A stretch of 64,000 bases of DNA from JAJPKK01 sp963802745 (GCA_963802745.1 CAWDKL010000054.1:310001-374000); one strand, 5' to 3'. Positions 50,757 through 60,488 are shown, numbered from the stretch's first letter. Notes: generated by a model from the sequence alone, not told the origin. A program made the numbers and translations.

Positions 50757-53546
50757 CTATCCTGCGGCCTTGCGCAAGCCGTCCTGCGGCAGCCCGAATA
50801 GGCCGAGCAGCGCCCGTTTCACCGCGGCGTTGCGGGCCGGCGAGGAGATTTTCGCGCCCATGAGGTCGGTGACGTAAAACACGTCCACGGCGCGCTCCCC
50901 AAAGGTCGCCACGTGGGCCGAGGCGATGTTGAGGTTGAGCCGTGACAGCGTCGCCGTCATCTCGTAGAGCAGGCCCGGACGGTCGAGCCCGCTCACCTCG
51001 ACGACCGTGTAGCGGTTCGACCACTGGTTGTTGATGATGACCTCCGGTTCGATCGCGAAGGCGCGGATCCGCCCCTTCGCGGGCCCGCGCTTGGCCACCA
51101 CGTCCGGCAGCCGTAAATCGCCCTGCAGCGCCTTTTCGATCGCCGCTGCGATCCGGTCGGCGCGGCGCTGTTCGTCCTCATCGCGATCGAACTCGCGGGT
51201 GATCGCGATGGTGTCGAGCGCCATGCCATCAGTCGTAGTGTAGATTTGCGCATCGACGATGTTAGCCCCCGTCGCCGCACAGGCACCGGCGAGGAAAGAG
51301 AGCAGCCACGGATGGTCGGGCGCCAGCACCGTAAGTTCCGTGACACCGCGCGTGGCATCGAATCCGACATCGGTCGCAAGCGACCGGCCGGCGGCTTCGG
51401 TAGCGCGCACGAACCGCGCCTGGGATACGCGGCGGGGCGGATCGACCTTGAGCCAATAGGCCGGATAAAGGCGCGAAATATAACGGTCGAGTTCGCCGGG
51501 CGGCCAGTCCGGCAGCTGTGCCTTGAATTCAGCCTGCGCCGCGGCGACGCGGCGCGCCCGATCCACTTCCGAAAAGCCGCCGGTCAACGCCGGTTCGGTT
51601 TCATAGTATAGGGTACGCAACAGCTGCGCCTTCCACCCGTTCCAGACGCCGGGGCCGACCGCGCGGATATCGGCGGTGGTCAGGATGGTGAGCAGTTTCA
51701 TGCGCTCGAGCGACTGCACGATCGCGGAGAAGTTTTCGATGGTCCGGCGGTCAGACAGATCGCGTGATTGAGCGACCGTGGACATGACGAGGTGATTTTC
51801 CACCAGCCAGGCGACGGTCTCGGTTTCCGCCGGTGAACAGCCCAGCCGCGGACACAAGTGCCGGGCGATCCGCGCACCGGCGATGGAATGGTCTTCGACC
51901 CGCCCTTTGGCGATGTCGTGCAGGAACATCGCGATGTAGAGCAAGTCGCGATTGCTGGGCTGAATCCTGCGCATCAAGTCGTTGGCCAGCGCATATTCCG
52001 GATGGGCTCCGGTTTCGATCTCGGCCAGCACACCGATGCAGCGCAACAGGTGCTCATCTACCGTATAGTGGTGATACATGTTGAATTGCATCATCGACAC
52101 GACGTTGCCGAATTCGCGCACGAAGCGGCCGAGCACGCCGGCTTCGTTCATGCGGCGCAGCACGATCTCGGCATTGCGGCTAGCCGTGAGGATTTCGCGG
52201 AACAGTAAGTTCGCTTGCGGGTCCTGACGCAAAATATTGTCGATGAGGTGCAGCGACTGGGTCGCTTGGCGCAGCGCATCCGGATGGAATGCCAGGTCGT
52301 GGCGCTGCGCCAAGCGGAACATGCGGATGAGGTTGACCGGATCGCGCACGAACACTTGAGCGTCCGCGATGGTGATCCGATTGTTGTCGATCACGAAATC
52401 ACGGCTTTCGCGCAGTTTCCGCCGCCCGCCCGGCCGCAGCCGTGCCACCACCCTGTCGAGCATCGGGACCGGCTTGGCGTGCCGGCTTTCGAGCGCCGCA
52501 CACAGAATAGCGGTCAGGTCGCCCACGTCTTTGGCGACCAGGAAATAGTGTTTCATGAAGCGCTCGACCCCCCGCTGACCGGGGCGTTCCGCATACCCGA
52601 GCCGATTGGCGATGGCGCGCTGAATGTCGAACGACAGCCGTTCCTCGGCGTGGCCGGTGATGAAATGCATGTGGCAGCGCACGGCCCAGAGAAAATCGTC
52701 GCAGCGACGGAACAGCCGATATTCGGTGTCATCGAACACCCCGGTCGCGACCAGTTCGTTGGGATCGCGGACGCGGTAGACGTATTTGGCAATCCAGAAC
52801 AAGGTGTGCAGGTCGCGAAGGCCCCCTTTGCCGTCTTTGACGTTCGGCTCGACCAGATAGCGCGACTGGCCGCTGCGGCGGTGGCGCTCCTCCCGCTCGG
52901 CGAGCTTCGCGGTCACGAACTCGGCGCCGGTGCCCTGGACCACCTGCTTGTCGAAACGCGTAATCAACTCGTCGAACAGCGCCCGGTCGCCAAACAGGTA
53001 GCGCGCTTCCAGGATCGCGGTGCGGATGGTCATGTCGGACTTGGAAAGCCGGATGCAGTCGTCGATCGAACGCGTTGCGTGCCCGACCTTGAGGCCCATG
53101 TCCCACAGGCAATAGAGAATGGCCTCCGCCACCTGCTCGCCCCACGCGGTCTGCTTGTACGGCAGCAGGAACAACAGGTCGATGTCGGAGCCAGGCGCCA
53201 TCAGGCCACGGCCATAGCCCCCCGTCGCCACGACGGCCATGTGCTCGCCTTCGGAGGGTGTATGCGCCGGATAGAGGTGGGTGGCGGCGAAGGTATAGAT
53301 GACCCGGATGAGTTCGTCCTGGAGCTGACAGAGCCGCGCGGCGCAGCGGCCGCCGTGACGTTCCTTTAGCAGCAGCTTCTCGGCCTGCGCGTGACCGGCG
53401 GTGAGTGCTGCCTTGAGGCGCATCGCAATCTTGCTGCGCAGCTCGGCCTCGGTGGATGCCGCAAGCTGTTCGAGTTCACCGATCATCGTATCAGCGTCGA
53501 ACAGCACGGTCGGATCGGGGGCAGACATTTTTACGGACTGGGACAT
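50757..53546 (-). CDS. glnD: [Protein-PII] uridylyltransferase/uridylyl-removing enzyme
   Basis: A 929-residue bifunctional nitrogen sensor that uridylylates PII when glutamine is low. Domains in order: nucleotidyltransferase (VVATGGYGRGLMAPGSDIDL with LLFLLPYK), a linker, HD domain (LLYIAMFLHDIAKGRVEDHS), then two ACT repeats for glutamine sensing (ELTVLAPDHPWLLSFLAGAC and VVEVSGLDRPGLLYEMTATL). The start ATG 53546 (MSQSVKMSAP) lacks a strong ribosome site; ATG 53528 is an alternative. With NasTS nearby, nitrogen control genes are clustered here. Confidence 0.95.
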   Translation of the reverse strand: MSQSVKMSAPDPTVLFDADTMIGELEQLAASTEAELRSKIAMRLKAALTAGHAQAEKLLLKERHGGRCAARLCQLQDELIRVIYTFAATHLYPAHTPSEGEHMAVVATGGYGRGLMAPGSDIDLLFLLPYKQTAWGEQVAEAILYCLWDMGLKVGHATRSIDDCIRLSKSDMTIRTAILEARYLFGDRALFDELITRFDKQVVQGTGAEFVTAKLAEREERHRRSGQSRYLVEPNVKDGKGGLRDLHTLFWIAKYVYRVRDPNELVATGVFDDTEYRLFRRCDDFLWAVRCHMHFITGHAEERLSFDIQRAIANRLGYAERPGQRGVERFMKHYFLVAKDVGDLTAILCAALESRHAKPVPMLDRVVARLRPGGRRKLRESRDFVIDNNRITIADAQVFVRDPVNLIRMFRLAQRHDLAFHPDALRQATQSLHLIDNILRQDPQANLLFREILTASRNAEIVLRRMNEAGVLGRFVREFGNVVSMMQFNMYHHYTVDEHLLRCIGVLAEIETGAHPEYALANDLMRRIQPSNRDLLYIAMFLHDIAKGRVEDHSIAGARIARHLCPRLGCSPAETETVAWLVENHLVMSTVAQSRDLSDRRTIENFSAIVQSLERMKLLTILTTADIRAVGPGVWNGWKAQLLRTLYYETEPALTGGFSEVDRARRVAAAQAEFKAQLPDWPPGELDRYISRLYPAYWLKVDPPRRVSQARFVRATEAAGRSLATDVGFDATRGVTELTVLAPDHPWLLSFLAGACAATGANIVDAQIYTTTDGMALDTIAITREFDRDEDEQRRADRIAAAIEKALQGDLRLPDVVAKRGPAKGRIRAFAIEPEVIINNQWSNRYTVVEVSGLDRPGLLYEMTATLSRLNLNIASAHVATFGERAVDVFYVTDLMGAKISSPARNAAVKRALLGLFGLPQDGLRKAAG

Positions 53547-53955
53547 GGCGTATTCGTAGCGCAGCCGCGGGGTGCTGTCATCGGTGCGATCGCGCCGCCG
53601 CGACCCGAAATGTCCGCCACCTCGGCCGGTCGCAACGCCGATGGATGCCGAAACTGCGTGGGAAAGTCCGTTAGGCGATGGTTCGTCGCGCGAGCGTCCG
53701 CGCCGGCGACGGGTGTGCGCGGACGTACCGCAGGTGACGACGCCCGTGTTGTATTGCCGATGCGGCCCATCGATCACATCGAAGCGGCGCACTCGCGAGG
53801 GGTCCTGCCGGGTTATGCATGTTCATGGTCACGCCGCGGAACCGTGGACGCATCCGCCCCGACACCATGACGATGTGGGCGCAAACGGGGTGGCTACCGT
53901 GCACCCGGTCGGCGCCCACGCGCAAGGTGGGCGGGACGCAATTCTCGGCCCGATT
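53547..53955. other. Intergenic region upstream of glnD
   Basis: 409 bp. It holds a hairpin (CGCCCAC 53913-53919/GTGGGCG 53927-53933) just downstream of the DUF29 pair, and the glnD promoter. No further gene recognised. Confidence 0.4.
53913..53933 (-). terminator. Hairpin downstream of the DUF29 pair
   Basis: A 7-bp stem CGCCCAC/GTGGGCG with a 7-nt loop, 23 nt after the last gene of the DUF29 pair. No clear T-run, so termination is inferred from position. Confidence 0.4.
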
Positions 53956-54156
53956 TCAGATCCAGAAAGCGCCTTGCGGGGCCGCGGCGGCCCCGGCTGC
54001 TGACCGCCCGCGTTTCCCGTTCTGCGGGAGCAATTGCATAAGGGTCTTAGTCCGCGTGTCGAGGGTCATGGTGCGCCGAACCGCTTCGTATAGGCCGCGG
54101 TCCAATCTATCGCGATCGGCGGTCCGAACAGTCGCCTTGATGTCTTTATCGGCCAT
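53956..54156 (-). CDS. Small protein coupled to DUF29 gene
   Basis: A 66-residue basic protein (starts MADKDIKATVRTADRDRLDR, then Arg-rich RTKTLMQLLP). The ATG overlaps the DUF29 stop (TGATG), showing translational coupling. It has no recognised domain, and its Gly/Ala-rich C-terminus is probably flexible. Because the two are read together, it may work with the DUF29 protein. Confidence 0.6.
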   Translation of the reverse strand: MADKDIKATVRTADRDRLDRGLYEAVRRTMTLDTRTKTLMQLLPQNGKRGRSAAGAAAAPQGAFWI

Positions 54157-54572
54157 CACATCACTTCGGGTGCGCGCAGCAGCAGATCGTCGAGCGTCAC
54201 AGGGCACACCTTCGACACCGGCCCCGGCGTTTGACCGTCAATCGCAGAGGGCATTGCGGCCAGCGCATCCGCGTACAGCGACGCAACATCGATCCGCTGT
54301 CGCATCGAGGGCGTAAAATATCCGCGCGCTTGGCGGCAAAAATCGATGGCATCCGCACGCCAAGTCGGCGCGTCGCGGGACAGCGGCCAAGCTTGCGCCT
54401 TCAAAAAGTGGCGCAACGCTTGCGTAAGAAGAGACTGGCAAGCCCGCAGCTCACTCTTGCCCAAATCCGCAATCTCCTCCGCCAGATTGTCAAAGTCCAG
54501 GTCGTCAACGGCCCGGCGCCGCAACAGCTCGGCTTGCCGTTCGCTCCACAGAAGGATGTCGTCGGGTTCCAT
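54156..54572 (-). CDS. DUF29 family protein
   Basis: A 138-residue helical DUF29 protein. Typical segments: ILLWSERQAELLRRRAVDDL, FDNLAEEIADLGKSELRACQ, and ALRHFLKAQAWPLSRDAPTW. GGAGGTGGC is 3 nt before the ATG at 54572, so the longer reading to 54668 is not used. DUF29 proteins are frequent in cyanobacteria and alphaproteobacteria with unknown function. Followed by a coupled 66-residue gene. Confidence 0.88.
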   Translation of the reverse strand: MEPDDILLWSERQAELLRRRAVDDLDFDNLAEEIADLGKSELRACQSLLTQALRHFLKAQAWPLSRDAPTWRADAIDFCRQARGYFTPSMRQRIDVASLYADALAAMPSAIDGQTPGPVSKVCPVTLDDLLLRAPEVM

Positions 54573-54675
54573 CAAGCCACCTCCGTCAGCCGGCGCATCA
54601 CACAATTGAGCGGCCCGGCGGGATCGGTCATCACAATCATCGCCCGGCCCGGGACGCGGCTTTGCCATCAGGGCA

Positions 54676-55749
54676 TTACCAAGCAGCCAAAGCGTTCTCC
54701 GCGCTCCGGCGCGCCGCGGGCATTCTCGCGCCGTCTCGCTCCTCGCGATGGATGCGGTCCAGGATGAGGCGCGCCTGGATCAGGCCGGCGTCGGCGTTGA
54801 TGTCCACCTGCGGCGCGCCTGGCAGTATCGACATGTTGCGCTGCTGCGCCTCGAACACCGCGACATCTTCCAGAAACGCCGTCGTAATCTGCCCCAGGAG
54901 CATGTCGGTCAACGCCGTATTGCCGACATCCCAATCATGCGCCTGGCCCCAGAAATAGTGACTGGTGGTTTCAGTCTCCGGCGTGATGGCGTTGAGGTTG
55001 CGCATGGTAATGCCGCCGACCCGCAAGCCTTCCGGCGCGCCCGTACCGGTCGGCGTGGCGCCGACATCAAGGCGCAAAAACCCCGGCGGGGTGAAATCGA
55101 TGATCTGCCAGCGGTCCACCGGAGTGGTGAAGCCGCCGGCCTTGACGAAGGTGGGCGGTGCCGGCGCATCGATGATCCAGCGCGTCACCGTGACGTTGTT
55201 GGGCGATCGCGCCACCTTGACGGCGGCGTTGTCCACGAGCGCGGAATTGCCGATCGTGGTCTCATGCACAAAGGCGAGATGGGTGAGGTCGAGCAGATTA
55301 TCGACGATCAGCTGCCAGTTGGCCTTGACGTGCAAATAGCTCGTCTTGGCGCCCCAGGCCGGATCGTCGAGCCAGTGGAAATCCGTGATCTCGTCCGCAT
55401 CGGCGAGCGCCGGGTCCCCCATCCAGATCCACAGCCATGTATAGCGTTCGACCACCGGATAGGCCTTGACCTGAGCGCCCGGCGGAACGGTATTTTGCCC
55501 CGGTACCTTAACGCAATGGCCAGCAGCGTCGTAGCGCAAGCCATGATAATGGCACTGCAGGTGATCGCCGACCAGCTTTCCCATGGACAGCGGCAGATGG
55601 CGGTGGACGCAGCGGTCCTCCAGCGCCACCGGCGTGCCGTCCTCCTTGCGGAACAATACGACCGGCTCGCCGAGAATCGTGCGAGCAAGCGGCGTGCGCG
55701 TGATCTCACGGTGGGATGCCGCGACATACCAGAAGTTTCGCAGGAACAT
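54676..55749 (-). CDS. Rieske-type aromatic ring-hydroxylating/O-demethylating oxygenase (VanA-like)
   Basis: A 357-residue Rieske non-heme iron oxygenase alpha subunit. The 2Fe-2S ligands are in CVHRHLPLSMGK (C-x-H) and CHYHGLRYD (C-x2-H). The mononuclear Fe site appears as DLTHLAFVHETTIG (D-x2-H-x4-H). Short length and N-terminus MFLRNFWYVAASHRE match vanillate O-demethylase oxygenases. GGAGG precedes ATG 55749. No reductase gene is adjacent, so electron supply is elsewhere. Substrate unknown. Confidence 0.92.
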   Translation of the reverse strand: MFLRNFWYVAASHREITRTPLARTILGEPVVLFRKEDGTPVALEDRCVHRHLPLSMGKLVGDHLQCHYHGLRYDAAGHCVKVPGQNTVPPGAQVKAYPVVERYTWLWIWMGDPALADADEITDFHWLDDPAWGAKTSYLHVKANWQLIVDNLLDLTHLAFVHETTIGNSALVDNAAVKVARSPNNVTVTRWIIDAPAPPTFVKAGGFTTPVDRWQIIDFTPPGFLRLDVGATPTGTGAPEGLRVGGITMRNLNAITPETETTSHYFWGQAHDWDVGNTALTDMLLGQITTAFLEDVAVFEAQQRNMSILPGAPQVDINADAGLIQARLILDRIHREERDGARMPAARRSAENALAAW

Positions 55750-56208
55750 AGGGGCCTCCATCGCAGGAATTCTACCGATCGGCGCGAAATTTTCAATGAT
55801 GGTGCAAACCAGATCTGACAATTGGGCGGTCAGCAAATTCTTTCAATCGCTGCCTTAAGTGTTTCAAAGAGCCGACCGCGACCACGTCGCGGCGGAGTTT
55901 TTGCATGCGACGAGGTTGAGCAGGCCGCTCGCGCGCCGGATTTTTGTGATAGTGATCTTTCTGGGTTCTCTCCGTTGATTTTTTTGGGGGAGCCTCAACG
56001 ATTATCGTTCTTTTTGATAGACACCATTCTGTGAGGTCGGAAACGGGTTTCTGTTGAACCCTCGGCGGCAATACATACTCAACGTATCCGGATCGTCAAC
56101 GAGCGAGCTCAAAGTCGGTCTAAGTCCGAGTAGCAGTTGTGAATCCGACGGAGCGTTTACCTGTTTCGAGGGCTGCCGCATCACGGTCTGCGCGCTCCTC
56201 GCGACAAT
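55750..56208. other. Intergenic region, no gene recognised
   Basis: 459 bp, slightly AT-richer, with a T-rich stretch near 55978-55985. Open frames here, such as a 92-codon frame on the minus strand, do not look like protein. No RNA hairpin or repeat recognised. Confidence 0.4.
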
Positions 56209-56547
56209 TCACGGAACCTGGATCGACTTGAGATACGCCACGATAGCGCCAACATCGTTGGCAGCAAATTTGAACTCGGGCATGTCGGGATGCCCCGAAA
56301 TGATGCCTTCGCCCAGCGCCTCCTCCAATGCCTCAATCGGGTAGCGCTTTGACAGCGTGCGGAATGGCGGCGCTTGCGGATGCGTGCTTTCTCCCGTTCG
56401 CGCGGTTGCATGGCAGCGAGAACAGCTTCTCACTACCAGTGTCTCGCCGCGCCTCACGGCGGCGGCGTCCTCCGCGGCTGCAGCCACTGTCGTCAGAGCG
56501 ACATAAAATCCGAGTGCTAACAGCCTGATCCGTGGATTCGGCAACAC
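56209..56547 (-). CDS. Periplasmic c-type cytochrome
   Basis: A 112-residue monohaem cytochrome c. A signal peptide (LLALGFYVALTTVAAAAED) is followed by the haem-binding CSRCHATAR (CxxCH, about residues 42-46), a cytochrome-like helix GEGIISGHPDMPEFKFAANDV with the axial Met in PDM, and the C-terminal helix IVAYLKSIQVP. Electron partner unknown. It shares strand with the Rieske oxygenase but lies 460 bp away. Confidence 0.9.
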   Translation of the reverse strand: MLPNPRIRLLALGFYVALTTVAAAAEDAAAVRRGETLVVRSCSRCHATARTGESTHPQAPPFRTLSKRYPIEALEEALGEGIISGHPDMPEFKFAANDVGAIVAYLKSIQVP

Positions 56548-56831
56548 AACCTCCCTCGCCCAGCGCCTCCCGGCCCCAGGACCGCCATGATTTCATTATG
56601 ATGGTCCACCACTGTGGAGAAACCATGATGAAGATCAATTCAAGCGCCGCAGCCGCCGCAACATGGCCTTATGATACTAACGTGCTGCGCGGAGGCCGGT
56701 TTTGTTGCGCTGCATCGAGGTATCTGCGTTAAGAGCAGTGTCCCCGAGCATCGCTCCGGCCTCATGCCGAGGCAACCGTGACCGCCGGCGCGGTGCGGTC
56801 TTTTACCACCCCATAATGATGACCCTGAACG

Positions 56832-57969
56832 ATGTCCCTGACCCCCGTTCTCGCGAGCACCATGGCGGCCGGCCAGCTCCGCCTAGCCCCGGCCGGACCG
56901 TGGACGGCGGTGCACTCGGATGTGCTCGAACAGCTCGTCAACGCGGCAGCGCCACAGGTGGCAAGCGCCACCGCTATCGCGATCGACATGGCGGGCGTCA
57001 ACGAACTCGACACCCTGGGGGCATGGCTCCTCGAGCGGCTGCTGCGCCGTGACGGTGCCGCAGAGCACGACCTGCAATTCGTCGATCTACCGCCGCATTA
57101 TCACGGATTGATCGAGGCGATCGGCCGCGTCAACCGGCATCAGAGTCCACCGCCGCGGCCGCCGAACCGGATCTGGGCCGCCGCCGACAGCGTGGGGCGT
57201 GCGACGGTCGGTTTGGCGGCGGACACGGCCGATTTCCTGCACATGGTCGGCGCGTTCGGCGTCGCGACCGCCCGGGTCGTCATGCATCCGCGCCGGTTTC
57301 GCCTGACCTCGGCAATCTATCAACTTTACCGCGTCGGCTGGCAGGCGGTGCCGATCATGATGCTGATCACGTTCCTGATCGGCGGCACCATCGCGCAGCA
57401 GGGCATTTTCCACTTTCGCAAATTCGGGGCCGATGCCTATGTGATCGATATGGTCGGCATCCTGGTCATTCGCGAAATCGGCGTGCTGATCGTGGCGATC
57501 ATGTCGGCGGGCCGCTCCGGCAGCGCCTACACGGCGGAACTTGGCGCCATGAAGATGCGCGAGGAGGTCGAACGCGTTGCGCACTATGGGGTTCGACCCC
57601 ATCGAAATCCTGGTACTGCCGCGCGTTGTCGCGCTGGTTTGTGCGCTCCCCATCCTGGCGTTTCTGGGTTCGATGGCGGCGCTCTATGGCGGCGGACTGG
57701 TGGCGTGGCTGTACGGCGGCATGAGTCCGCCGACCATCTTGGCCCGCTTCCAGGACGCAATTACGGTAACGCATTTCGAGGTCGGTATGATCAAGGCGCC
57801 GTTCATGGCCTTGATCATCGGCCTGGTCGCCTGCGGCGAAGGGCTCGCCGTGAAGGGAAGCGCCGAATCGCTCGGCCTGCGAACCACCGCCGCGGTGGTT
57901 AAATCGATCTTTCTCGTCATCGTGCTCGACGGCATGTTCGCGATCTTTTTTGCCGCGATCGGGATGTAG
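56832..57969 (+). pseudogene. mlaE: mlaE ABC transporter permease, frameshifted
   Basis: The permease of an Mla/MCE lipid transporter. The N-terminal frame (from 56832) holds a STAS-like region and the MlaE core VGWQAVPIMMLITFLIGGTI, DMVGILVIREIGVLIVAIM and RSGSAYTAELGAMKMREEV; beyond 57570 it turns to non-family sequence. The rest (LRTMGFDPIEILVLPRVVAL onward to 57969) lies in the +1 frame. Deleting one A at 57571/57572 restores EEVDALRTMGFDP, a normal family sequence. The restored protein would be 378 residues. It could be a sequencing error or a real inactivation; mlaF and mlaD look intact. Confidence 0.8.
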
Positions 57970-57972
57970 GCG

Positions 57973-58752
57973 ATGGACGCAAGCGCCAGACCTGCCATGA
58001 TCGAGGCGCGCGATCTCGTCGTCGGTTTCGGCGATCAGATCGTGCTCGACCACCTGTCGATCAATGTGCGCCGGGGCGAAATCCTCGGCGTCGTCGGCGC
58101 GTCTGGCAGCGGCAAATCCGTGCTGTTGCGCACGCTCATCGGCCTCATCCCGAAACGTGCGGGCAGCATTGTGCTCGACGGCCTGGATTTGGCCACCGCT
58201 TCTGCGGCGGAATATTGGGATATCGCGCGCCGCCGCGGCATTCTGTTCCAGCAAGGCGCGTTATTTTCCTCGCTCACGGTGCGCCAAAACGTGCAATTCC
58301 CGTTACGGGAAAATCTTAAGATGTCCGGCCGCCTGCTGGATGAAATCGCCAATGTAAAGCTCGAAATGGTTGGATTGACCGCGCGCGACGGCGACAAGTT
58401 TCCCGCAGAGCTTTCGGGCGGCATGACCAAACGGGCGGCCCTTGCCCGCGCCCTTGCGCTCGATCCGCAGGTCGTGTTTCTCGATGAGCCCACGTCCGGG
58501 CTCGATCCGATCTCGGCGGAGGAATTCGATGTGCTGATCCGTACGCTGCAGCAGACCTTGGGGCTCACCGTGTTCATGGTCACCCATGATCTCGATAGCC
58601 TTTATACGGTTTGCGACCGCATCGCGGTGCTGGCGGGCGGCAAAGTCGTGGCGGAGGGGCCGATATCGGCCATGCTCGCCTCCGAGCACCCGTGGGTGAA
58701 ATCCTATTTCCGCGGCAAACGCTCCCGAGCGTTGGCGATGGCGGCAAACTAA
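57973..58752 (+). CDS. mlaF: MlaF-like ABC transporter ATP-binding protein
   Basis: A 259-residue ATPase. Walker A GASGSGKSVLL, Q-loop FQQGALFSSL, signature LSGGMTKRAALARAL and Walker B VVFLDEPTSGLDP with HDLDS switch are all intact. It powers lipid transfer across the inner membrane with the permease upstream and the MCE protein downstream. Starts 3 nt after mlaE. Confidence 0.94.
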   Translation: MDASARPAMIEARDLVVGFGDQIVLDHLSINVRRGEILGVVGASGSGKSVLLRTLIGLIPKRAGSIVLDGLDLATASAAEYWDIARRRGILFQQGALFSSLTVRQNVQFPLRENLKMSGRLLDEIANVKLEMVGLTARDGDKFPAELSGGMTKRAALARALALDPQVVFLDEPTSGLDPISAEEFDVLIRTLQQTLGLTVFMVTHDLDSLYTVCDRIAVLAGGKVVAEGPISAMLASEHPWVKSYFRGKRSRALAMAAN

Positions 58753-58763
58753 CGGCGAAGCTC

Positions 58764-59906
58764 ATGGAAACGCGCGCACCTTACGCATTGATTGGCTTAT
58801 TCGTCATTGCCATGATCACAGCCGTCTTCGGCTTCGTGTACTGGCTACACAATACCGCAGGATTGGGGGAGCGAACCCTGTATCGTGTGCGCTTCGAGAC
58901 CCCCGTTTCGGGATTGCTGACCGGGGCCGCGGTGTTGTTCAATGGCATACGGGTCGGCGAGGTCACGAACCTGCGGCTTGATCCCGACGATCCCAAGCGC
59001 GTGACCGCGACCATCGCCGTCAGTACGACGACGCCGGTGCGTGCCGATACCCTGGCCGGGCTGGAATTCCAGGGCCTCACCGGGGTTCCGGTGATCGCGC
59101 TGGAGGGTGGTACCACTGCGGCTCCACGCTTGACCGGACCAGCTGGCGAGCCGCCGCTGCTCAGGGCCGATCCGGCGGCGAGCCGGAGCATGACCGACGC
59201 CGCCCGCCAGGCCTTGACCCGCGTTGATGCAGTCCTGTCGGAGAATTCCGATGCCTTCAAAAGCGCGATCGCCAACCTCAACACGTTTACCGGGGCGCTG
59301 GCGCGCAATTCCGATAAGGTCAACGGCATCATCGCAGGCCTCGAACGCATGACCGGCGGCAGCGGTCCTAAGGCGATGCCGGTGTTCTACGATCTCGTGG
59401 CTCCGCGTAATTTTCCCGCCACCGCAAGGCCCTCGAAGAACCAAATCGTGATTCCGGAACCCACCGTCCTCACGGCGCTCGATACCCCCAGAATTATCGC
59501 ACCGGAGTCCGCTGAGAACCCTCCGGCCGAAACCGTGCAGTGGCGCGACAACATTCCAAAACTCGTGCAGGCGGGACTGATCGCGAGCTTCGAAAACTCA
59601 AACTACTTCGCCGCGGTAGCCCGGCCGACCGAAGGTTTCGACGCGGACGATCAGCTGTTGATCGACCTCCGCAATTTCCAGGTCGTGGCGGCCCCCGGCG
59701 CGGCAGCCAATTCCCCCAAGGGGGTCGCGCAGGTCGAATTCACGGCAAAAATTCTCGGAAAGAACGGCAAAATAATCGGGTCACGGACCTTTGAAGCTAC
59801 CATGCCGGCCACCGAAACCGATAGCGCCGACGCGGCTATGGCTTTGAGCAAGGCCTTCGCCAAGGCCGCGACCGACCTCGTGATATGGACCAAGGGGCTG
59901 ATCTAA
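58764..59906 (+). CDS. mlaD: MCE-domain (MlaD-like) protein fused to ABC transporter auxiliary domain
   Basis: A 380-residue inner-membrane-anchored periplasmic protein. One N-terminal helix (YALIGLFVIAMITAVFGFVY) is followed by an MCE domain (LYRVRFETPVSGLLTGAAVL, RVGEVTNLRLDP, GLEFQGLTGVPVIALEGG), a coiled linker to about residue 200, and then, from PVFYDLVAPRNFPATA onward, a region like the ABC-type transport auxiliary (PqiC-like) family. The two are often separate genes, so this is a fusion form. Starts 12 nt after mlaF. Confidence 0.88.
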   Translation: METRAPYALIGLFVIAMITAVFGFVYWLHNTAGLGERTLYRVRFETPVSGLLTGAAVLFNGIRVGEVTNLRLDPDDPKRVTATIAVSTTTPVRADTLAGLEFQGLTGVPVIALEGGTTAAPRLTGPAGEPPLLRADPAASRSMTDAARQALTRVDAVLSENSDAFKSAIANLNTFTGALARNSDKVNGIIAGLERMTGGSGPKAMPVFYDLVAPRNFPATARPSKNQIVIPEPTVLTALDTPRIIAPESAENPPAETVQWRDNIPKLVQAGLIASFENSNYFAAVARPTEGFDADDQLLIDLRNFQVVAAPGAAANSPKGVAQVEFTAKILGKNGKIIGSRTFEATMPATETDSADAAMALSKAFAKAATDLVIWTKGLI

Positions 59907-59924
59907 GCCGGACCAAGAATGGAA

Positions 59925-60420
59925 GCACATCATCCGGCGGTCTGCGCTGCCCGATCGTTTTGCCGGACGATCGAGCGATTGGCCATGGTGCGTCCGACGT
60001 TGATGTCATTGGCGGCGATGACGCCGAGCCCGACTCAGCGTTTCATGTCGGCGTCGCCTTGTAGCGGCAGCGGTTGAGCAGCTTGCTCTGCCCCCGTTCG
60101 CGTTGCGGGCTCTTGGTCGAACGGTTGGGAATACAGACGCGTTTGACACCCTTGGCTTGGGCGACGGCCTCATTTTTGACGGAGTAGACGCCGGCATCGG
60201 CGGCCACCAGATGCGGCGTGCGGCCAAGCAATCTGGCTTTCGGCTTCCGGCAGTTTTACCATTTTGCCGAATTCATTGGGTTTGCCGGCCTTACTACCCT
60301 TGACCCTTGTGCACCATCTCGCCCGTCGCAGCGAGATGGTCGAGCGGCTTATGGCTCTATGCGATGAGCTGCTCAGGCGTTTCTTCCATTCGGATGCGGT
60401 GGAACGGGCACTCTCGGCAA
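59925..60420 (-). pseudogene. Degenerate transposase remnant
   Basis: Fragments in more than one frame read on the minus strand match a transposase C-terminus: EETPEQLIA, GSKAGKPNEFGKMVKLPEAE, HLVAADAGVYSVKNEAVAQA, KGVKRVCIPNRSTKSPQRER, then NRCRYK and VGLGVIAANDINVG after stops and an internal deletion of the usual WRTGCEGRIS region. The family is ISNCY/IS5-like by memory. It is not functional. Ends of the element are not visible. Confidence 0.75.
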
Positions 60421-60488
60421 ACCATTGACAAAATTGACGTTTCCGAAATGCGTAAATCCCGTATATCAAGTCAACCGGAGCTATGCCG

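Noticed and set aside
55793..56071. 92-codon minus-strand frame between the Rieske oxygenase and cytochrome genes
   Set aside because: Composition is not protein-like and it has no good ribosome site.
57560..57590. Programmed frameshifting at mlaE
   Set aside because: Only a two-A run is present and no slippery heptamer or pseudoknot is evident, so a programmed event is unlikely compared with mutation or sequence error.
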